From the NCBI GenBank assembly GCA_023395395.1, contig JAEWZH010000018.1, positions 46,652 to 110,651 on the forward strand: a stretch of DNA of 64,000 nt, read 5' to 3'. Below the pieces are notes generated by a model. The model saw only the letters and a list, made by a program, of their open reading frames with translations. It had not been told where the DNA came from and made no database searches. This document shows positions 1-9,334 of this stretch, piece after piece. The first letter of the stretch is position 1; every line of letters begins with the position of its first letter. Both the position numbers and the translations under genes were made by a program. The stretch is from Bacteroidota bacterium (lineage in GTDB: Bacteria; Bacteroidota; Bacteroidia; Bacteroidales; Porphyromonadaceae).

Positions 1-1
1 A

Positions 2-1741
2 CTTGATGGTAATTTCATAGTAAATCCAACTAAAGAACAGCTCGACAAAGCCGATATTGATCTAATGGTGGCTGCCACGATGGATAATATCATGATGGTT
101 GAGGGTGAGATGAAGGAGGTACAAGAGGCTGATATGCTGGAGGCGATTAAGGTGGCTCATGAGGCAATCAAGGAGCAGTGCCAGATCCAGATAGAGCTGA
201 TGAAAGAGTGTGGAACTACAGAGAAGCGCACCTATTGCCACGAGGAAAATGATGAGGAGCTCAAGAAGCAGGTGCATGATTTTTGTTACGACAAAGCTTA
301 TGCTGTAGCTACCTCTGGAACATCCAAGCATGAGCGTGGCGATGCCTTTGCTCAAATTGTTGCCGACTTCAAAGCTCAGTTTACTGAAGAGGAATTGGCG
401 GTGAAGGAAGGGATGATCAACCGCTATTATCATGCAGTGGAAAAAGAGGCAATGCGTCGTATGATATTGGATGAAGGCAAGCGTCTTGATGGTCGTGATA
501 CCAAGACTATTCGTCCAATTTGGTGTGAGGTTGATGCCCTCCCAGCACCTCATGGTTCATCTATTTTTACGCGAGGTGAGACTCAATCTCTGGCTACTGT
601 TACCCTAGGGACAAAGAGCGACGAGAAGCTTGTTGATGACGTACTCAATTATGGTAAGGATCGTTTCCTCCTCCATTATAACTTCCCTCCATTTTCTACG
701 GGTGAGGCACGTCCACAACGTGGTGTAGGGCGTCGTGAGATTGGTCATGGCAATTTGGCTCAGCGTGCGCTTAAGGCAGTGATACCAGCAGACTATCCAT
801 ACGTCATTCGTATTGTCAGCGATATCTTGGAGAGTAATGGTTCGTCTTCGATGGCAACCGTATGTGCGGGTACCCTAGCTCTTATGGATGCTGGAGTAAA
901 GATTAAGAAACCAGTGAGCGGTATAGCCATGGGATTGATCTCTGAGAATAAGGGTCAGAACTACGCTATCCTCTCGGATATACTTGGTGACGAGGATCAT
1001 CTTGGTGATATGGACTTTAAGGTCACAGGTACTCGTGATGGTATCACAGCTACCCAAATGGATATTAAGGTAGATGGTCTTAGCTATGAAATTTTAGAGA
1101 ATGCTCTTGCACAAGCCAAGGCAGGTCGAATGCACATTCTCGACAAGATCACTGAGGTCATCTCAGAACCACGTGCAGACTTTAAGCCACAGACTCCACG
1201 CATCGTGACAATGCGTATTCCTAAGGAGTTTATCGGTGCTGTGATTGGGCCTGGTGGTAAGATTATCCAAAGCATCCAAGAGGAGAGTGGTGCGAGTGTC
1301 AATATCGAGGAGGTAGATAATGTCGGTCTGATTGAAATAGCCGCAGCAGGTAAGGCTCCAATCGAAAAGGCACTAGAGATGATCAATGCCATTGTGGTCA
1401 TTCCTGAGGTTGGCAAGGTATACGAGGGTAAGGTAAAGAGCGTAATGCCGTATGGGGCCTTTGTAGAATTCCTGCCCGGAAAGGAGGGCCTGCTACATAT
1501 CTCTGAGTGGGACTGGAAGCGCTTTGAAACAATCGAGGAAACCGGTATTGAAGAGGGTCAAAAGCTACAAGTCGTACTTCTAGAGATTGACCCAAAGACT
1601 GGGAAGTTCCGTCTATCTCGCAAGGCTATTATGGAGAAGCCCGAGGGCTGGGTAGACCGACCAGAGCGTCCGCGTAATGATCGCCCACGCAATAGTGATC
1701 GCCCACGTGGAGAGCGGAATAATCACCGCGACAACGATTGA
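2..1741 (+). CDS. pnp: polynucleotide phosphorylase, C-terminal part (5' end outside window)
   Basis: The frame is open from the first bases of the window, so the start lies to the left and about 579 residues are visible. PNPase degrades RNA from the 3' end by phosphorolysis in the cytoplasm. The order of parts is as expected: the helical linker, the second RNase PH-like core (with [13 protein letters not shown] and the [15 protein letters not shown] stretch), a KH domain ([15 protein letters not shown]) and an S1 domain ([22 protein letters not shown]). The protein ends in a tail rich in Arg, Asn, Asp and Pro, a low-complexity tail likely to contact RNA. A strong hairpin follows 16 bases after the stop, so this is the last gene of its transcript. 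Confidence 0.97.
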   Translation, partial: LDGNFIVNPTKEQLDKADIDLMVAATMDNIMMVEGEMKEVQEADMLEAIKVAHEAIKEQCQIQIELMKECGTTEKRTYCHEENDEELKKQVHDFCYDKAYAVATSGTSKHERGDAFAQIVADFKAQFTEEELAVKEGMINRYYHAVEKEAMRRMILDEGKRLDGRDTKTIRPIWCEVDALPAPHGSSIFTRGETQSLATVTLGTKSDEKLVDDVLNYGKDRFLLHYNFPPFSTGEARPQRGVGRREIGHGNLAQRALKAVIPADYPYVIRIVSDILESNGSSSMATVCAGTLALMDAGVKIKKPVSGIAMGLISENKGQNYAILSDILGDEDHLGDMDFKVTGTRDGITATQMDIKVDGLSYEILENALAQAKAGRMHILDKITEVISEPRADFKPQTPRIVTMRIPKEFIGAVIGPGGKIIQSIQEESGASVNIEEVDNVGLIEIAAAGKAPIEKALEMINAIVVIPEVGKVYEGKVKSVMPYGAFVEFLPGKEGLLHISEWDWKRFETIEETGIEEGQKLQVVLLEIDPKTGKFRLSRKAIMEKPEGWVDRPERPRNDRPRNSDRPRGERNNHRDND

Positions 1742-1757
1742 TAGAAATACATAATCT

Positions 1758-1801
1758 ATAGGGTGACTATCGAGATATTATTATCTTGGTAGTCACCCTA
1801 T
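1758..1801 (+). terminator. hairpin terminator after pnp
   Basis: A perfect 12-bp stem (1758-1769 with 1790-1801) and a 20-base loop follow the pnp stop. The T-tract is short (gttt). The left arm resembles the stem start of the hairpin after efp (11117). Confidence 0.75.
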
Positions 1802-1853
1802 GTTTAATGGATAAAGTAATCTAAGCATGGTGTATATTGTTAAAAATATTTAG

Positions 1854-1861
1854 TAACTTTG
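1854..1861 (+). promoter_or_regulatory. Bacteroidetes -7 element for the GH20 gene
   Basis: TAACTTTG matches the TAnnTTTG consensus and lies 47 bases before the ATG at 1909. A TTG upstream start at 1837 would lie before this promoter, so 1909 is the likely start. No well-spaced -33 box was found. Confidence 0.6.
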
Positions 1862-1908
1862 TAAGGGTAAGAAGCAATAATATAACCAACACTATAAATA
1901 GATTTTAT

Positions 1909-4317
1909 ATGAAGAAAGTACTGAAGGTTGTGCTGGCAACTGTTGCAACTGCTGTAGCTATAGTAGCTTGTAGTGAGGGAGCGAGTACCATTGTGGATCA
2001 TCCGTACAATGCGGGTATCAACATTATCCCAATGCCATTATCGCTAGAGCAGACGGGAGAGGGAAGCTTTGAGCTTACCAAGAATGTCGCTTTTGTCGCT
2101 GATGGAGAGGAACTATCGCAGATTTCTGAATTCTTCGCTGCAAAGATTAAGGGTTCTACTGGATTTGATTTACAGACGATTGTCACAAGCAAAAACCCTA
2201 AGCAGGAGATCGCTTTTGTACTTGTTGGAGCTGATGTGGTACCGGCAAATGAAGGATATACACTGGACGTATCCGCTGATGGTATCAAGATTCAGGCTCA
2301 GACACCGAGAGGAATCTTCTGGGGTATGCAGACGCTTCTCCAGCTACTCCCTGCTGAGATTGAGAGTCACGATGTCATCCGAAATGTCGAGTGGAAGATT
2401 CCTTACGTTTCGGTAGTTGATGAACCTCGATTTGGCTACAGAGGACAGCATCTCGATCCATGTCGCCACTTCCTCACGGTAGAAGAGACCAAGAAGTTTA
2501 TTGATGTCCTCTCGATGCTTAAAATCAATAAGATGCACTGGCATCTAACAGAAGATCAAGGCTGGCGTATTGAGAGCAAGGTATTTCCAAAGCTCACCGA
2601 GGTGGCAAGCAAGCGCATCGAGGGTGATGGGAGTACTTATGGACCATTCTTCTACACTCAGGAGGAGATCAAAGATATTGTGGCGTATGCTAAGGATCGC
2701 TATGTAGAAGTAATCCCTGAAATTGAATTTCCAGGGCATAATGTAGGAGTAATCACTGCATATCCTCAGCTTGGATGTTGGGGAGAAGAATTCCCTTATG
2801 AGGTAAGGAATATTTGGGGTGTCTCAGACGAAGTACTTTGTGCTGGTAATGATGAGGTGTTTGAGTTTGCCCAGAAGATACTAGATGAGATTATCCCCCT
2901 ATTTGATAGCGAGTACTTCCATATCGGAGGAGATGAGGCTCCCAAGCGTATCTGGGCGCAGTGCCCTAAGTGCCAAGCCCGCATCAAGGCAGAGGGTCTA
3001 AAGGATGAGTATGAATTACAGAGCTACTTTATCCACCGAATTGAGGAGATTGTACTGAGTCACGGCAAAAAGATGATTGGCTGGGAGGAAATCCTAGAGG
3101 GAGGCTTAGCTCCTAGTGCGATTGTGATGAGTTGGACAGGTGAGCAGGGCGGTATCACTTCTGCCAATATGGGGCATGATGTGATAATGACTCCTGCAAG
3201 TGGAGGTCTTTATATCGACCACTATCAGGGTGATCCAGCTATCGAACCTCAGGCTATTGGTGGTTTTTCGACTTTGGAAAGGGTGTATAGCTACAATCCT
3301 ATTCCTGATGCTATCGAGGGAGATAAGCGTCACCATGTCTTGGGCGTGCAGGCAAATCTTTGGTCAGAGTATTTCTATGAGAGTTGGCAAAACGAGTACC
3401 ACGCTTTTCCTCGTGAGATAGCAGTGGCTGAGATTGCTTGGACACCTCTAGAAAAGAAGGATTTTGCAGACTTTGAGCGTCGTCTGCAGAATATGCAGAA
3501 GCGTCTCGACTACCACGATATGATGTACTATATCCCACAACCTGAGCAGCAGAATTTGGGAGGAAGTATCAATACCGTTGCCTTTGTCGATAGTACCACT
3601 CAGGCGTTTAAGACCAATAGCCACGTGCATAAGGTGATTTATACACTTGATGGTTCAGAGCCTACTGCAACAAATGGTACTGAGTATTCCGAGCCACTTA
3701 CCTTTACTGAAGATGCTACATTAAAAATCAGATCTCTTGTCCTTGGAGGCAAGATGAGTCCTGTACGTGAGATCAATATTCTCAAGCAGGCTTATGCTCC
3801 AGCCGTTGCACAGGTTGAGGATGGAGGGATTGCCAAAGGCATTAACTTCGGTGTCAAGCATGGTCGCTTTACCAAGGCTGATGAGGTGCTAGCACTTCCA
3901 ACTGATAGCCTCCAGTGGAGCGAAGGTATTGAATTCTCCAAGAGTGGTCTGCCGTTCTACATTGAGAATCGATTGGAACACCTTATGGCCAATGTCAATC
4001 ACTTTGGTGGTATCTACGAAGGATATATCAATATCCCAGAGGATGGTGTTTATCGCTTCAGTTCATTGCATCCCAAACTCTGGCTCAATGATCAGCTGAT
4101 TATTGATAATGAGGGAGAGGTGATGAAGACGGCTCGTCGAGATACCTCTTTAGCACTCGGCAAAGGTCTACACAAGATCAAGATCGTGACGATTGGGGAA
4201 ATACAAGGGGGATGGCCTACTTTCTGGAACGATGTTCGTCTTCGGTGGTCACGGATGGATAGAGGAGAGAAGCTAGCGTTTATTCCTGATGAAGCTTTCT
4301 TCCACTCGGTGAAGTAA
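1909..4317 (+). CDS. GH20 beta-N-acetylhexosaminidase, lipoprotein
   Basis: This enzyme removes terminal GlcNAc or GalNAc from glycans. The ATG at 1909 gives a lipoprotein signal ending in IVAC, so the protein is probably anchored in the outer membrane or periplasm. Next come a GH20b-type N-terminal domain, the GH20 barrel with the catalytic Asp342-Glu343 pair in HIGGDEAPKR, a chitobiase C-terminal domain (YTLDGSEPTATNG) and a PA14-like module near the end (GGIYEGYINIPEDGVYRF). The barrel also carries the usual HWHLTEDQGWRIE stretch. Its length of 802 residues is normal for the Bacteroidetes multi-domain form. It stands alone between two hairpins. Together with the GH110 enzyme at 45377 it suggests foraging on host mucin or blood-group glycans; that link is an inference. 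Confidence 0.95.
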   Translation: MKKVLKVVLATVATAVAIVACSEGASTIVDHPYNAGINIIPMPLSLEQTGEGSFELTKNVAFVADGEELSQISEFFAAKIKGSTGFDLQTIVTSKNPKQEIAFVLVGADVVPANEGYTLDVSADGIKIQAQTPRGIFWGMQTLLQLLPAEIESHDVIRNVEWKIPYVSVVDEPRFGYRGQHLDPCRHFLTVEETKKFIDVLSMLKINKMHWHLTEDQGWRIESKVFPKLTEVASKRIEGDGSTYGPFFYTQEEIKDIVAYAKDRYVEVIPEIEFPGHNVGVITAYPQLGCWGEEFPYEVRNIWGVSDEVLCAGNDEVFEFAQKILDEIIPLFDSEYFHIGGDEAPKRIWAQCPKCQARIKAEGLKDEYELQSYFIHRIEEIVLSHGKKMIGWEEILEGGLAPSAIVMSWTGEQGGITSANMGHDVIMTPASGGLYIDHYQGDPAIEPQAIGGFSTLERVYSYNPIPDAIEGDKRHHVLGVQANLWSEYFYESWQNEYHAFPREIAVAEIAWTPLEKKDFADFERRLQNMQKRLDYHDMMYYIPQPEQQNLGGSINTVAFVDSTTQAFKTNSHVHKVIYTLDGSEPTATNGTEYSEPLTFTEDATLKIRSLVLGGKMSPVREINILKQAYAPAVAQVEDGGIAKGINFGVKHGRFTKADEVLALPTDSLQWSEGIEFSKSGLPFYIENRLEHLMANVNHFGGIYEGYINIPEDGVYRFSSLHPKLWLNDQLIIDNEGEVMKTARRDTSLALGKGLHKIKIVTIGEIQGGWPTFWNDVRLRWSRMDRGEKLAFIPDEAFFHSVK

Positions 4318-4337
4318 GTGACCTGTAGACTAAGCTT

Positions 4338-4375
4338 AAAGGCGGTCCGTATCTCCTTTGGTACTGACCGCCTTT
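4338..4375 (+). terminator. terminator after GH20 gene, overlapping the next promoter
   Basis: A 10-bp stem (4338-4347 with 4366-4375) has GGCGGTC in its arm. Its loop contains the TTTG that serves as -33 box of the next gene. Confidence 0.7.
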
Positions 4376-4388
4376 ATTGCTACCTTTG
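4357..4388 (+). promoter_or_regulatory. complete Bacteroidetes promoter for the TfoX-like gene
   Basis: TTTG (4357-4360), 20 bases, then TACCTTTG (4381-4388) matches the consensus exactly. The ATG at 4395 lies only six bases after the -7 element, so the transcript is probably leaderless. Confidence 0.8.
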
Positions 4389-4394
4389 CAGAGT

Positions 4395-4751
4395 ATGAAT
4401 GTTTCTGAGGAATATGCACGATATGCGGCAGATCAGTGCTCTGGCGCTGGGGAGATAAGATTACGCAAGATGTTTGGGGTATACTGCCTCTATTGCAATG
4501 ACAAAGTGGTAGCCTTTCTCCAGCAGGATGAGTTTTTGCTCAAGCCAACGGAAGAGGCTCGTCCATTACTTAAGGAGGTGATAGAGAAAGAACTCTTTCC
4601 TGGGTCGAGCGGTTTTTTTAGCATCACCGACATTGATAACCATCGGTACATGTCGGAGATTGTCCGTGCCACTTATGAAGCTCTACCTCCCCCTAAGCCT
4701 AAGAAACTCAAAAAGAGAGGAGGGCTGAAAGCAATTTTGGATGAAAGATAG
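4395..4751 (+). CDS. TfoX/Sxy N-terminal domain protein
   Basis: The protein has 118 residues and consists almost wholly of a TfoX N-terminal domain, recognised by the pattern IRLRKMFGVYCLYCNDKVV, then FLLKPTEEA and the YMSEIVRATYEALPPPK end. The TfoX C-terminal domain is absent. TfoX/Sxy regulates competence in gammaproteobacteria, but the role of stand-alone N-domains in Bacteroidetes is unknown. A TTG at 4377 would extend the frame, but it lies inside the promoter, which fixes the start at 4395. The tail is Lys-rich (PKPKKLKKRGG). A bidirectional hairpin follows the stop. Confidence 0.85.
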   Translation: MNVSEEYARYAADQCSGAGEIRLRKMFGVYCLYCNDKVVAFLQQDEFLLKPTEEARPLLKEVIEKELFPGSSGFFSITDIDNHRYMSEIVRATYEALPPPKPKKLKKRGGLKAILDER

Positions 4752-4757
4752 GTACAA

Positions 4758-4797
4758 AAAAACTACGCAGATACCGTTTGGAATCTGCGTAGTTTTT
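4758..4797 (+). terminator. bidirectional terminator between TfoX-like gene and clpC
   Basis: A 15-bp perfect stem (4758-4772 with 4783-4797) with a 10-base loop is flanked by A-run and T-run, so it can end transcripts from both sides of this convergent junction. Confidence 0.9.
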
Positions 4798-4802
4798 AAT
4801 TA

Positions 4803-6947
4803 TTACTTAGTCGCTATCTCAGGTTGGAGCAATCGCAGCTTCTCAGGCGACCTCCCCTTGTCTACATCAATTAAGTAGCTGCCACCCGGAGCCACTTCCC
4901 CATCAATAATTGCTTGAGTAATCAAGTCCTCCACAAATTGTGCTATCGCACGATTGAGTGGGCGTGCTCCTAGCTTAGAGTCATATCCCTTATCGGCGAG
5001 GAATATGCGTGCCTTATTGCTATAATCAATGGTAATCTCTAAAGCTTCAAGTCTGGTATTTAACTCTTGTAGCTGAATATCTACAATCGAGCGAATCACT
5101 TCAGGGCTAAGGGCATTGAAGGTCACAATTTTGTCGATACGATTGAGGAATTCGGGCGCAAAGCTCTTCTTAAGCATCTTTTGAATTACCTCTTGCGAAA
5201 GCCTACTTATCTCCTCGGAGGTAGCATCTCGGAATCCAATGCCAGTGCCAAAATCATCCAGCTGACGAGTCCCTACATTGGAGGTCATAATCACAATCGT
5301 ATTTTTAAAATTGACCTTGCTACCATTGCTATCGGTGAGTACACCATCATCCAGTAGTTGTAGTAGGATATTATGGACATCTCCGTGCGCCTTTTCGATT
5401 TCATCAAAGAGAATCACTGAGTATGGTCTACGCTTCACCTTTTTGGTTAGCTCTCCTCCCTCATCATATCCGACATATCCGGGAGGGGCACCGACCAACC
5501 TAGATACGGTATGGCGCTCCATAAATTCACTCATGTCCACACGAATCATCGCATCCTCACTGCCAAATAGCTCCTTAGCCAGATTCTTAGCTAGGTGGGT
5601 CTTACCAACCCCTGAAGAACCCAGAAATAGGAACGAACCGATAGGCTTTTGCGGGTTGCGCAAACCTATCTTATTGCGCTGAATAGCACTGGCGATGGCG
5701 TCGATGACATGGTCTTGCCCCTTTACCTTGGCTTTGAGCCTATCGGCTAATCCAGCAAGGGAAGCGAGATCATCCTTGGTAAAAGACTCAACAGGGATAC
5801 CACTCGAGAGTGATATGACCTTTTGTATCTCCGCTACTCCTACTATCACCTTTTCGGTAAGCATCTCGCCACGCTCTAGACGAGACTTATACTGGTCAAA
5901 CTCCTCTATCGCTACCTTCTCTTCGTCCCGATACCTGATAGCAAGCTCATAGTTGCTTTCATTTACTGCCTTTTGCTTCATCGCTCTTGCCTCATTGATT
6001 TTTGCCTCGAAGTGCGAAAGATCTACAGGCTTTTGATTTGCCATAAAAGCATAAGCACCGGCTTCGTCTATTGCATCAATCGCCTTGTCAGGGAAGAAGC
6101 GATCCGTTACATATTGTGCAGTTAGCTTCACCGCGGCTTGAAGAGCATCATCGGTGTAGTGGACATGATGGTGTGCCTCATATCTTGGTTGAAGTTTATA
6201 AAGTATCCGAAGTGTCTCGGACGCATCTGGAGCCTCTACGATTATCTTTTGAAATCTCCGCTCCATGGCACCATCTCTCTCAATCGTCTTGCGATATTCC
6301 TCTAGGGTAGTAGCACCAATCACTTTGATTTCTCCTCGAGAAAGTGCAGGTTTGAGTATATTGGCAGCATCTAGTCCCCCCTGGCTATTTCCGCTACCCA
6401 TAAGGGTATGAATCTCGTCAATATAGAGGATGATATCCGGATTGGCCTTCAATTCCCTAATCATCCCTTTCATGCGCTCCTCAAACTGACCTCTATACAT
6501 TGATCCCGCTACCATGCTAGCAAGGTCAATTGAGATGATACGCTTATTGAGAAGAGTGATGGGGACATCGTTCGCTACAATCTTTTGCGCCAACGCCTCT
6601 ACGATGGCGGTCTTTCCGACTCCTGGTTCGCCAAGAAGGATAGGATTATTCTTCTTCTTCCTCGTTAATATCTGAGCGATGCGTTGGATTTCATTCTCAC
6701 GCCCGTGGATAGGATCTAATTTGTTCTGCCTAGCTAGATCGTTGAGCCAAGTGCCATATTGGTCTAGAGTAGGGGTGTCAGACTTCCCCTTACCTCCACC
6801 ACTTGAATCTTTGCTAGACTCCTTTACTCCGTCACTTTCCTTACGATTGTCTTCCTCCTTGCCAAATAGTTCACCAAGGTCTTCATCAGGAAAGTTCGGG
6901 ATTGACGCCATTATCTCCTGTGTATATTGTCTCTCTCTTTGCTTCAT
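4803..6947 (-). CDS. clpC: ClpC-type AAA+ unfoldase lacking the Clp N-domain
   Basis: This is a class I Clp ATPase with two AAA+ modules. Module one has Walker A GEPGVGKT (106-113) and Walker B ILYIDE (173-178); a UVR-like linker lies near 315-350; module two has Walker A GSSGVGKT (443-450) and Walker B VILFDE (511-516). An IGF tripeptide at 570-572 sits where ClpC carries its ClpP-binding loop, so it probably feeds ClpP. ClpC proteins usually have about 820-860 residues and begin with a double Clp_N domain of about 150 residues. Here that domain is missing and is replaced by about 60 low-complexity residues rich in Glu, Lys, Ser and Gly. The ATG at 6911, behind AGGAG, is an equally good start. 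It is the last gene on this strand before a convergent terminator. Confidence 0.93.
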   Translation of the reverse strand: MKQRERQYTQEIMASIPNFPDEDLGELFGKEEDNRKESDGVKESSKDSSGGGKGKSDTPTLDQYGTWLNDLARQNKLDPIHGRENEIQRIAQILTRKKKNNPILLGEPGVGKTAIVEALAQKIVANDVPITLLNKRIISIDLASMVAGSMYRGQFEERMKGMIRELKANPDIILYIDEIHTLMGSGNSQGGLDAANILKPALSRGEIKVIGATTLEEYRKTIERDGAMERRFQKIIVEAPDASETLRILYKLQPRYEAHHHVHYTDDALQAAVKLTAQYVTDRFFPDKAIDAIDEAGAYAFMANQKPVDLSHFEAKINEARAMKQKAVNESNYELAIRYRDEEKVAIEEFDQYKSRLERGEMLTEKVIVGVAEIQKVISLSSGIPVESFTKDDLASLAGLADRLKAKVKGQDHVIDAIASAIQRNKIGLRNPQKPIGSFLFLGSSGVGKTHLAKNLAKELFGSEDAMIRVDMSEFMERHTVSRLVGAPPGYVGYDEGGELTKKVKRRPYSVILFDEIEKAHGDVHNILLQLLDDGVLTDSNGSKVNFKNTIVIMTSNVGTRQLDDFGTGIGFRDATSEEISRLSQEVIQKMLKKSFAPEFLNRIDKIVTFNALSPEVIRSIVDIQLQELNTRLEALEITIDYSNKARIFLADKGYDSKLGARPLNRAIAQFVEDLITQAIIDGEVAPGGSYLIDVDKGRSPEKLRLLQPEIATK

Positions 6948-6956
6948 ATCAAAAAT

Positions 6957-6992
6957 CCCCTCATATAAGTGTCTTTATACACTCATGAGGGG
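6957..6992 (-). terminator. hairpin between the cytidylate-kinase-like gene and clpC
   Basis: CCCCTCAT (6957-6964) pairs with ATGAGGGG (6985-6992), with an inner AGTGT/ACACT stem. Read on the minus strand it is followed by ATTTTTG, a short T-tract. It ends the upstream transcript just before the clpC start. Confidence 0.75.
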
Positions 6993-7006
6993 ACTATAAA
7001 TAAATA

Positions 7007-7669
7007 TCATCCTAATTCTATTGGAAAACCTCGCCTCCTCATGAGCTCTACTATCATATCCACCGCATAATCTATGCCAATGGACGAAAGCTTGATGGAT
7101 AAGTCATAATTGTCAGCTCTACCCCAGTGGCGAGAGGTGTAATAGTTGTAGTATTCCCTACGACCTTTGTCTACCTTTTCTACCTCAGCCATAGCTTCTT
7201 CAAAAGTCTCTATCCCGCAACGGTCTTGTATATGCTTGGCTCTTAGTTCTATATCTTCAGCCACATATATAGATAGGAGGTTTGGATGTTCACGTAGTAC
7301 ATAGTCAGCGCACCTGCCGACAAATATGGCAGAACCTTTGATGGCTAGCTTCTGAATAGTTTCAGCTTGTAACGTAAAGAGATGATCATTGGAGAGATAG
7401 TTATTGGCATACATATAGAAGGTGTTGGGCATGCCTAGCGTGCCACCAATTACGAGTGGCATCTCATAGGTATTCTTTTCGTCTGCTTTTTCAAAGAGTT
7501 CCCTTCTGATGTTGCTATCCTCAGCTGCCTTGTCGAGAAGCTCCTTCTCGTAAAGCTTCACCTTGAGCCTTTGTTGTAGTGCACAAGCCACCTTGTAGCC
7601 ACCACTCCCAAAGGAGCGACCGATACAAATGGCAAAATTGCTCTTGGGGTAAATCATCTCATTTTCCAT
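7007..7669 (-). CDS. cytidylate kinase-like family protein
   Basis: The product has about 220 residues and a P-loop-like start, CIGRSFGSGGYKVA, followed by LYEKELLDKAAEDS and SAIFVGRCADYVL. This is the pattern of the AAA-like cytidylate-kinase-like family, a group of nucleoside-monophosphate-kinase relatives of unknown substrate; it is not the housekeeping Cmk. The frame can start with GTG at 7675, overlapping the previous stop, or with ATG at 7669, which was chosen. It follows the CoA-transferase gene directly and is probably co-transcribed with it. The pairing of these two genes gives no clear clue to function. Confidence 0.85.
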   Translation of the reverse strand: MENEMIYPKSNFAICIGRSFGSGGYKVACALQQRLKVKLYEKELLDKAAEDSNIRRELFEKADEKNTYEMPLVIGGTLGMPNTFYMYANNYLSNDHLFTLQAETIQKLAIKGSAIFVGRCADYVLREHPNLLSIYVAEDIELRAKHIQDRCGIETFEEAMAEVEKVDKGRREYYNYYTSRHWGRADNYDLSIKLSSIGIDYAVDMIVELMRRRGFPIELG

Positions 7670-7674
7670 AATCA

Positions 7675-8973
7675 CTAAAAGTATTTCTTGGCAGGAAATT
7701 GCTCCATAACAGAGCGTTCCAATTCTTCTCTAAACTTCGGGTGTGCGATACTAACGAGTGCCATGGCTCTTTCGAGCTCGGTACGACCCGAGAGCGCAGC
7801 CACGCCATACTCCGTCACCACATAGTCGATATCATTGCGGAGTGTGGTCACCACATTTCTACTGCCTAGGGTAGGGGCGATACGAGAGAGTTCACCACCT
7901 TTTGCAGTAGATTGGATAGCAATAATACTCTTACCGCCTTCAGACAGGCGGATTCCGCGGACATAGTCAAACTGACCTCCTGATCCACTAAACATCTTAC
8001 CACCCACCTTTTCAGCACAGACCTGACCATAAAGATCCACCTCAATACATGAGTTGATAGAGATCATACGAGGATTTTTGCCAATGATATAGGGGTTGTT
8101 CATAAGATCCACCGGGTACTGCTCAAAGTCCTTATTCCCATCGAGGAAGTCATATAGTGCTTGATCACCCATCGTGAAAGCCGCAGCCATTTTGCCCTGA
8201 TGGATGCCCTTGTACCGACCTGTAATGGCTCCGCTCTTATATAGCCCCAACACCCCAGGCGTGAGTAGTTCGGTATGAATCCCCAGATCTTTGTGGTTGG
8301 TAAGGAGAGAAAGCACAGCATCAGGTAGTGCTCCAATGCCAATTTGAAGCGTAGCTCTATCTGGAACCAGCTCGGCACAATAGGCTGCAATTTTTTTGTC
8401 CATCTCGCTTTGCTCTGCACTAGGTACGAGATGAGGCTGAGAACTATGCTCTACAATCACATCAATTTCATCAGCGGTAAGGAAGTTATCACCACCGACA
8501 AATGGGAGCTGGTCATTGACCACGACCATTACTTTCTTGGCAAATCTCGCTGCAGGGAGTCCGAAGTCGCTCGAGAGGCTACAGCTATACCTGCCCTCCT
8601 TGTCCGGAGGAGTTACTTGTAGGATAGCCCAATCCGGTTCAAAACTACCTCCCGGAGCAAATAGGGAAGGCACCTGTGAAAAGTGTCGTGGAATAAAGTC
8701 TGCTCGTCCCTCATTTACGGCATCGCGCATCGCACGTCCACTGAGAAAAGGTGAGCAAACCCTCATGTGTCTTTCCATACCAGGCTCCAAGTGAATAGGG
8801 GTGCCCAAGTATATGAGGTGAAATAACCTTAGGCTGGAGAAGCGCTCCTTTTGCCTCACAATTTCCTCCACTACACAGTTGGGGGTTACTGCTCCGTGAC
8901 TGAGTACGAGCTTTTCGCCGTCCTTTATTTCCGCTACAGCTTCTCTGAGCGTCATTACTTTTGCTTTTTGCAT
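7675..8973 (-). CDS. acetyl-CoA hydrolase/transferase family CoA-transferase (AbfT/Cat-like)
   Basis: The 432-residue protein matches the one-subunit CoA-transferase family that moves CoA between acetate and butyrate, 4-hydroxybutyrate or propionate. The probable catalytic glutamate is E235 in LGIHTELLTPG, which corresponds to E238 of 4-hydroxybutyrate CoA-transferase. The glycine-rich SGSGGQFDYVRG loop and the VVTEYGVAALSGRT end are also conserved. Porphyromonads ferment amino acids to short-chain acids through such enzymes, so a role in butyrate or propionate formation is likely, but the exact substrate cannot be read from sequence. A -7 element (9039-9046) lies 65 bases upstream, and the 22-bp repeat array at 9099 lies beyond it. 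Confidence 0.93.
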   Translation of the reverse strand: MQKAKVMTLREAVAEIKDGEKLVLSHGAVTPNCVVEEIVRQKERFSSLRLFHLIYLGTPIHLEPGMERHMRVCSPFLSGRAMRDAVNEGRADFIPRHFSQVPSLFAPGGSFEPDWAILQVTPPDKEGRYSCSLSSDFGLPAARFAKKVMVVVNDQLPFVGGDNFLTADEIDVIVEHSSQPHLVPSAEQSEMDKKIAAYCAELVPDRATLQIGIGALPDAVLSLLTNHKDLGIHTELLTPGVLGLYKSGAITGRYKGIHQGKMAAAFTMGDQALYDFLDGNKDFEQYPVDLMNNPYIIGKNPRMISINSCIEVDLYGQVCAEKVGGKMFSGSGGQFDYVRGIRLSEGGKSIIAIQSTAKGGELSRIAPTLGSRNVVTTLRNDIDYVVTEYGVAALSGRTELERAMALVSIAHPKFREELERSVMEQFPAKKYF

Positions 8974-9038
8974 GTTGCTATTTAATCGTTATCCAATATT
9001 AATATGCATGTATAGGTTAAATTCTTTCCCTCTCCCCA

Positions 9039-9046
9039 CAAATTTA
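9039..9046 (-). promoter_or_regulatory. -7 element for the CoA-transferase operon
   Basis: Read on the minus strand this is TAAATTTG, matching TAnnTTTG. It faces left, away from array A. No clear -33 box was seen. Confidence 0.6.
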
Positions 9047-9098
9047 CCACTTTTTTTGCTCTATATGGATATTTCCTCAGCCTGATTGGGAAAAATCT

Positions 9099-9220
9099 CC
9101 TCTATAGAGGAAATGTTTTTCCTCTATAGAGGAGTTGCGGCGGCTCTATAGAGCAAAAATACTTGCTCTATAGAGGAGTTGTGGTGGCTCTACCGAGCGA
9201 TAATTTTTGCTCGATAGAGG
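9099..9220. repeat. 22-bp palindrome array A (six units)
   Basis: Twelve-base units start at 9099, 9121, 9143, 9165, 9187 and 9209, exactly 22 apart. The units are CCTCTATAGAGG (twice), GCTCTATAGAGC, GCTCTATAGAGG, GCTCTACCGAGC and GCTCGATAGAGG. The 10-base spacers alternate between A/T-rich and agttgYggYg, giving a 44-base higher order. The array fills the gap between the divergent CoA-transferase and prfB promoters. A further imperfect palindrome lies at 9228-9240, out of step. Confidence 0.95.
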
Positions 9221-9274
9221 AGGTTTTCCTATCCAATAGGAGCTATAATTCACATTTGCATTTGCAATTGCTTC

Positions 9275-9304
9275 TTGACTTCTCGGCAAAAATGGCTATA
9301 TTTG
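9275..9304 (+). promoter_or_regulatory. promoter of prfB
   Basis: TTG (9275-9277), 19 bases, then TATATTTG (9297-9304). The ATG of prfB follows 30 bases later. Confidence 0.75.
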
Positions 9305-9334
9305 CGCTCATAAATAATTAGTCATTAATCAGTA

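Noticed and set aside
9099..9220. The 22-bp arrays as CRISPR arrays
   Set aside because: Units are only 12 bases, spacers 10 bases and partly repeated, and no cas gene is in the window.
9099..9220. Iterons of a replication origin
   Set aside because: Similar arrays occur at six separate sites and no replication initiator gene or DnaA-box cluster lies beside them.
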